Source of the DNA: an uncultured Collinsella sp.
Lineage (GTDB): Bacteria > Actinomycetota > Coriobacteriia > Coriobacteriales > Coriobacteriaceae
DNA length: 25,416 bases
Assembly: GCA_902470805.1 (NCBI GenBank)
Contig: CABRHX010000026.1
Coordinates: 1 to 25,416, forward strand
Direction: 5' to 3'
Shown here: positions 21,651 through 25,416 of the stretch, one piece after another
Position numbering within the stretch: the first letter of the stretch is position 1
How the letters are laid out: every line of letters starts with the position of its first letter
Notes under the pieces: model-generated
What the model was told of the DNA's origin: nothing
The model's database searches: none
The model's input: only the letters and a program-made list of their open reading frames with translations
Program-made: the position numbers and the translations under genes

Positions 21651-22556
21651 ATGCGGCCCGGTGGCACTCAGACAAAGCGCGGCGCCGCGGTGCGCATGCG
21701 ACGCCGACTGGGCTTGGCGCCGCGGGCGTACGTGCTGCTGTCGTGCTCACTGGTGCTGGTCATGGCTGGCGTTTCTGCCTATGGCATGACCGTGCCGTCC
21801 ATGATGCAGGCGCATGCCGCACGCGAACCGCGCGTGGGGCATGAGGTCAAAAGTGATCTGGGCACCACGACTGGATTTGCTTGGGCAAGTGTGGTCGGGC
21901 ATATTGTGTTTGGCACCGAAGATGCGGGCGGCGCCGAGGCCCCGGACAACGAAGTCACGCTTGCCAATGGCAAAACCATCGTGCTCACCAACACCAAGAT
22001 CATCGATCGGTTGTCCAACAATAACGTGGCGGCAATGGTGAATAAGGTCGAGCAGCAGAAGGAACAGGACGCCCAACAGTCCGGAAAGCCCGGTAGCTCG
22101 GATACTTCTGGCTCCGGCTCGGATTCATCGAGTTCGGGCGGCGGCTCTGGGTCGGGTTCCTCTACCGGAGGGTCTGGAAACGGCGGCTCGACGGGCGGCA
22201 ACACTGACAACGATGCAAACTCCGGTGGCCTTTCCGCTGCTGAAGAAGAGAGCATTCACAGTTGGCTTGTGACCAAGTACAACATGCTCGACGGCTATGT
22301 TTCTCGTGCCAATGACGTGGTTTCGACCTATAACTCTACGGGAGATCCCAGACCGTGCGACAGCCTGGTCGGGGAGATGTTTGTCATTCGAGCCGAGTTC
22401 GGTCGTCAGACATTCTCGCCCCGGTCAAAGTGGTATCAGCAGTATGCCAATCTGTGGGGCTGTTACACCAACCTATGTCAATGGGTCGGCCATTACGGCG
22501 ATGATGACGTCGCGCTCGGTAACTTCAACAATAACGTGGCGGCGCTTGCCCTATGA
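21651..22556 (+). CDS. Membrane-anchored protein with Ser/Gly linker and helical C-terminal domain
   Basis: A 301-residue protein of no recognised family. Residues 10-24 are strongly basic, and residues ~25-47 form a hydrophobic helix that is either an anchor or an uncleaved signal. A small domain spans ~55-135. Residues 147-193 are a Ser/Gly/Asn/Asp linker of low complexity. A helical domain lies at ~195-300 with three cysteines (C236, C271, C276). The outside location of the C-terminal domain follows from the positive-inside rule and is inferred. The ATG at 21651 is five bases after GGAGGAG; an in-frame ATG at 21594 could give a leaderless 19-residue extension. The stop overlaps the kinase start (ATGA), so it is a candidate sensor or partner for that kinase, which lacks an outside domain. 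Confidence 0.8.
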   Translation: MRPGGTQTKRGAAVRMRRRLGLAPRAYVLLSCSLVLVMAGVSAYGMTVPSMMQAHAAREPRVGHEVKSDLGTTTGFAWASVVGHIVFGTEDAGGAEAPDNEVTLANGKTIVLTNTKIIDRLSNNNVAAMVNKVEQQKEQDAQQSGKPGSSDTSGSGSDSSSSGGGSGSGSSTGGSGNGGSTGGNTDNDANSGGLSAAEEESIHSWLVTKYNMLDGYVSRANDVVSTYNSTGDPRPCDSLVGEMFVIRAEFGRQTFSPRSKWYQQYANLWGCYTNLCQWVGHYGDDDVALGNFNNNVAALAL

Positions 22557-24397
22557 TGACCGATCTTGCATCCACCACACCGCAATCGCTCGGTCGCGAT
22601 CCCATGGTCGGCCTGCGCCTGGCGCGTGTCGACGGGTTTGAGCCGGCCATTGCGCTCGGTCAGGACGAACTGCCTGCCTATCTGCGTCGTTTTACGATGC
22701 TGTTTGCCGACGATGCCACCATGCGCCGTGGCGGTATCGGCCGCGTGACGCGTGCCGTCAACGCCCAAGGCGAGGCCGTGGCACTCAAGCAGCTCATCTT
22801 GCCGACGCGCGATGAGTTTGACGACGATGCCGCTCACGAGGCGCTGGTCGCCAAGTTCAAGGCGGCGTTTCGCGAGGAATACGAATGCCATCGCGCCCTT
22901 TCGGGCCTTAAGGGCTTTCCCCGCCTCTATGGCTGGGGCGAGGTCGACGGTGTGCCTGCAATTGTCATGGAATGGGTCGAGGGCGAGACGCTTGTCCGCT
23001 TGCGTTCGCGACTCGCCGTGGACGATGCCGGACGTCTGTCGCCGCTTGTGGCGGCGCGTCTGGGTCGCGACCTGTTCGATTTGCTCTGCCGTATGAGCCT
23101 GGTGGGCGAGGGCTTTGTCCATCGCGATATCTCGCCCGCTAATATTATGGTGCGCACGGCGCGTCTGCCGCTCGACCAGCAACTCGCCGAGGGTAGCTTT
23201 GACCTGTGTTTGATCGACTTTGGCTCGTCGTTGGCGCTCGAGCCCGCATCGGCCGTGGCGGGGGCTGGCGGCAAGGCGTCCTTTACCGAGCGCTATGCCA
23301 CACTGCGCCGCGCGACGGTTGCCTACGCTCCGCCCGAGATGCTTACCGACGATATCGTTGATCTGCGCGTTTTGCGCATGTCGCCGGCAATCGACGTGTA
23401 TGCGGCGGCGAGCACGGTCTACGAGCTCATTGCCGGTGTCGCGCCGTACGAGGCAACGCCGAGTGCTTCGGGCACCTCGGGTTCGCGCAAGAAAACGCGT
23501 GACATCGCCAGTCCCTATCGCCTTAAGATGGACGCTCCGCCCGATTATCCCGTCGGCGCCCACGCGCCTGGATGTGACTTGACCCAGCTCCTTCGTCGCG
23601 AGCCCGATGTGGCGCTCGCCGCGGCCGAGCAGGCCCAGCAGCTGGGGCTCGAGCCGGATTCCGAGGAGCTGCGCGATGCGTTGGCGTTTGTCGACGCCCA
23701 GCTGTTCGATGTGGTGATGGCCTGCCTGTCCAGCCATCAGCAGGACCGTCCCGAGCCGGCGGCGGTCGAGGCGGCACTCTCGGCGTTTTGTGACCACTAT
23801 GCGCAAAATGTCGGTCGCTCGCTTCGTGGCGAGCCGCTCACGCCGTGCCCCATGGATGCGTCCGGCCGTGCCGTGCGCCGCGCGGCGATGATCGGCGCGG
23901 CAGTCGTCTGCGGCGTGGTTTGGACTGCGGTCGTGGTGTCGGCTGCGCTGCTGGCGACGGGCGCCCGTATGACGCTGAGTTTGGGGCCGCTTGTATGGTC
24001 CGGGCCGCTGCCGGGTATCATTGCCGCACTGGCATTGGCGCTGCCGGGCGTGGCGGGTGTTGTCGCGGGGGCTCTCGCGCGCGATCGCCGTTCGGGATTC
24101 CTGCAGGGCGTGCTTGCGCTTTCTGCCTGTGAAGTTCCGGTGCTGGTCGCGGCGGCGTGTACCGTGTTTTCCCAGCGCGCCGTGATGAGCGGTCTCGTTG
24201 CCGCCCTGATTGCAACCTATGCGCTGACGTGGTTTTTGCTGGCGACTGGTTTTGCCTTTGAGCTGCCTGCTTTGGCACCGCGACGCACAAAAGGCCAGCC
24301 GGCAACACCGCTTGCCGGTGGAGCCGCAGCCGTCCGCGCCTTTGGCGGGCCCGTCGATGCATCGTCCGACTCTATTTCTGCGACCAAGGAGGCCTAG
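22553..24397 (+). CDS. Divergent membrane Ser/Thr kinase-like protein
   Basis: A 614-residue protein. The kinase-like domain spans ~45-420: a degenerate Gly-loop RRGGIGRV (58-65), K79, catalytic loop HRDISPAN (190-197) with the usual Lys replaced by Ser, DFG 222-224 and PPE 260-262. It contains inserts of about 15-30 residues around 200-220 and 300-400. The Asp, Asn and DFG needed for ATP/Mg are present, so activity is plausible, but the substrate type is not certain. Four or five membrane helices occupy ~436-570, and a disordered tail follows. The ATG at 22553 overlaps the previous stop. The next gene begins three bases after its stop. It differs clearly from both kinases of the cell-wall operon. 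Confidence 0.85.
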   Translation: MMTDLASTTPQSLGRDPMVGLRLARVDGFEPAIALGQDELPAYLRRFTMLFADDATMRRGGIGRVTRAVNAQGEAVALKQLILPTRDEFDDDAAHEALVAKFKAAFREEYECHRALSGLKGFPRLYGWGEVDGVPAIVMEWVEGETLVRLRSRLAVDDAGRLSPLVAARLGRDLFDLLCRMSLVGEGFVHRDISPANIMVRTARLPLDQQLAEGSFDLCLIDFGSSLALEPASAVAGAGGKASFTERYATLRRATVAYAPPEMLTDDIVDLRVLRMSPAIDVYAAASTVYELIAGVAPYEATPSASGTSGSRKKTRDIASPYRLKMDAPPDYPVGAHAPGCDLTQLLRREPDVALAAAEQAQQLGLEPDSEELRDALAFVDAQLFDVVMACLSSHQQDRPEPAAVEAALSAFCDHYAQNVGRSLRGEPLTPCPMDASGRAVRRAAMIGAAVVCGVVWTAVVVSAALLATGARMTLSLGPLVWSGPLPGIIAALALALPGVAGVVAGALARDRRSGFLQGVLALSACEVPVLVAAACTVFSQRAVMSGLVAALIATYALTWFLLATGFAFELPALAPRRTKGQPATPLAGGAAAVRAFGGPVDASSDSISATKEA

Positions 24398-24400
24398 GTC

Positions 24401-25339
24401 ATGGCATCTCAAGTTGAGCTCACCCCATGCGGGGCCATGTTTGACATCTTTAAACGCGCAGCCCACCCGAGCCATATCGAGCTGTGCGGCTTGGTGCTTT
24501 CGTCCCGTCCGCTCGCCGACGGCCGCAGCCCGCAGAGCCGAGCCGCCGATCGCTCTTGGGTTTCCCGCTTTATCGTTCGCGCGCCGGTCGGCACGCTTCA
24601 GCAGCGCTACTTTGCCGAATACGGTACCTCGGCTGCGCGTATTATGTCGCAACTGGCCCTGCGCCAGCGCAATCCCATGGACTCCACGGCTGTGATCAAT
24701 ATGGTGTGCGGTCCTGCAGGTGAACCGATGGTACGCGCGCTCGAAGAGTGCCACCAGGACACGAATCTCTATCGCAACGCGCTCGATCGCCTGTCCCAGG
24801 CGGCGGAACTCATGCCCGCCGAGCGCGCCGAGGCCGTGCTGGTGCTGTTTGTCGCCGTCGGTTGTTCGGCGGATGTGCGGTCCTCGGTGAACTATGCCAT
24901 CGACTACGCGCACGCGACCTGTGGCGGAGGCACATCCACGCCGCGTTCGCTTGGCATGTCGCTGACTGCGGGCGAACGCGAACCCGCCCCGGCGCACCCC
25001 TTGGGCTTGCTGCGCGTGCAAAACAGTTTTGTCGTGAGCGCCCCGCGCTGGATTCAGCCGAGTGAGCAGGGTGTTGAGATTGGCGCGCTGGCCACTGGTG
25101 AGGGCGATATTACCGACGTCGGCGACGATGTCTCGGCCCGCCATGCCCATATCTGGTGCGATGCTCAAAATATCTGGCACGTCGAGGACTTGTCGTCCAC
25201 CAACGGAACCGTGGTGGTAAACGGGGCCACGCGCGTCTGCATTCAGGTCGAGCCCGGCCGTTCCGCCCAACTCAATCCCGGCGACGAGCTCAAGCTCGGC
25301 GAATCCACTACCTACGCCATTCTCTTCGGTGCCCTCTAG
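24401..25339 (+). CDS. Protein with unknown helical N-terminal domain and degenerate FHA domain
   Basis: A 312-residue soluble protein. Residues 1-195 are a mostly helical domain of no recognised family. Residues ~205-310 form an FHA domain with SARHAHI (245-251) and DLSSTNGTVVVNG (263-275). The Gly-Arg motif that contacts phosphothreonine is replaced by IGALATGEGD (227-236), lacking the Arg, so binding may be lost or altered. The ATG at 24401 has AAGGAGG eight bases upstream, and the gap to the kinase stop is three bases. It is the last gene of the operon. By context it is the likely substrate or adaptor of the adjacent kinase. Confidence 0.85.
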   Translation: MASQVELTPCGAMFDIFKRAAHPSHIELCGLVLSSRPLADGRSPQSRAADRSWVSRFIVRAPVGTLQQRYFAEYGTSAARIMSQLALRQRNPMDSTAVINMVCGPAGEPMVRALEECHQDTNLYRNALDRLSQAAELMPAERAEAVLVLFVAVGCSADVRSSVNYAIDYAHATCGGGTSTPRSLGMSLTAGEREPAPAHPLGLLRVQNSFVVSAPRWIQPSEQGVEIGALATGEGDITDVGDDVSARHAHIWCDAQNIWHVEDLSSTNGTVVVNGATRVCIQVEPGRSAQLNPGDELKLGESTTYAILFGAL

Positions 25340-25416
25340 CCGGCAGATAGGGACGTTCCTTTTAATATGAGCAGGACATTGTCAAGAGGCAAAATCGGGC
25401 CTGGCCCCAACGATAT

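Noticed and set aside
22493..25270. 925-codon minus-strand frame opposite the second kinase operon
   Set aside because: Antisense shadow; it crosses three plus-strand genes with good starts and family motifs, and its translation is compositionally biased.
1..25416. CRISPR array
   Set aside because: No regularly spaced repeats of 24-40 nt were seen; the only direct repeats are the two tRNA 3'-end copies.

Overview
The window is high-GC bacterial DNA with actinobacterial features. The main gene cluster is fhaA-fhaB-pstP-rodA/pbpA-pknB, as in Actinobacteria. In it the SEDS and PBP genes are fused into one protein and an extra multi-pass kinase leads the cluster. This arrangement, the base composition and the strong Shine-Dalgarno sites suggest the class Coriobacteriia, probably Collinsella or a close relative. 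That assignment is inferred from gene content and recalled knowledge; no database was searched.

Left part (1-5861): the right-hand portion of an integrated element. It ends in a displaced 3' half of a tRNA-Arg(CCU) gene (5817-5861), next to a tyrosine integrase (4377-5624, minus), an excisionase-like protein and a winged-helix-like protein. The outer cargo is an overlapping operon of three calcineurin-like metallophosphoesterases (340-2437), two of them a tandem duplication, facing a coiled-coil ORF on the minus strand. The int/xis part is clearly more AT-rich than the rest. The other element end, predicted to carry the intact tRNA-Arg, lies left of the window. Between 5839 and 6030 the tRNA 3' end plus its hairpin terminator occurs twice, suggesting more than one integration or duplication at this site.

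Middle part (6143-16206, minus strand): a cell-wall and phospho-signalling operon. Transcription order is multi-pass Ser/Thr kinase, FhaA-like, FhaB-like, PP2C phosphatase, fused RodA/FtsW-PBP, PASTA kinase. Start/stop overlaps couple most of the genes, an extended -10 promoter lies near 16290, and a strong intrinsic terminator lies at 6060-6090. The logic is muropeptide sensing by the PASTA kinase, reversal by the phosphatase, read-out by FHA proteins, and the SEDS-PBP synthase as likely target. A YcxB-like membrane protein (16351-17067) lies upstream.

Right part (17183-21405): dnaX, ybaB and recR, the usual recombination/replication trio. It is interrupted by an opposite-strand, lower-GC gene for a small membrane-anchored protein with its own promoter and palindrome.

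Far right (21651-25339): a second phospho-signalling operon of three genes: a membrane-anchored protein with a Ser/Gly linker, a divergent membrane kinase, and a protein with a degenerate FHA domain. Upstream are two GTTGYGCAAC palindromes, an extended -10 box like that of the first kinase operon, and a terminator-like hairpin in the 5' leader. I consider this the best candidate for an undescribed system.
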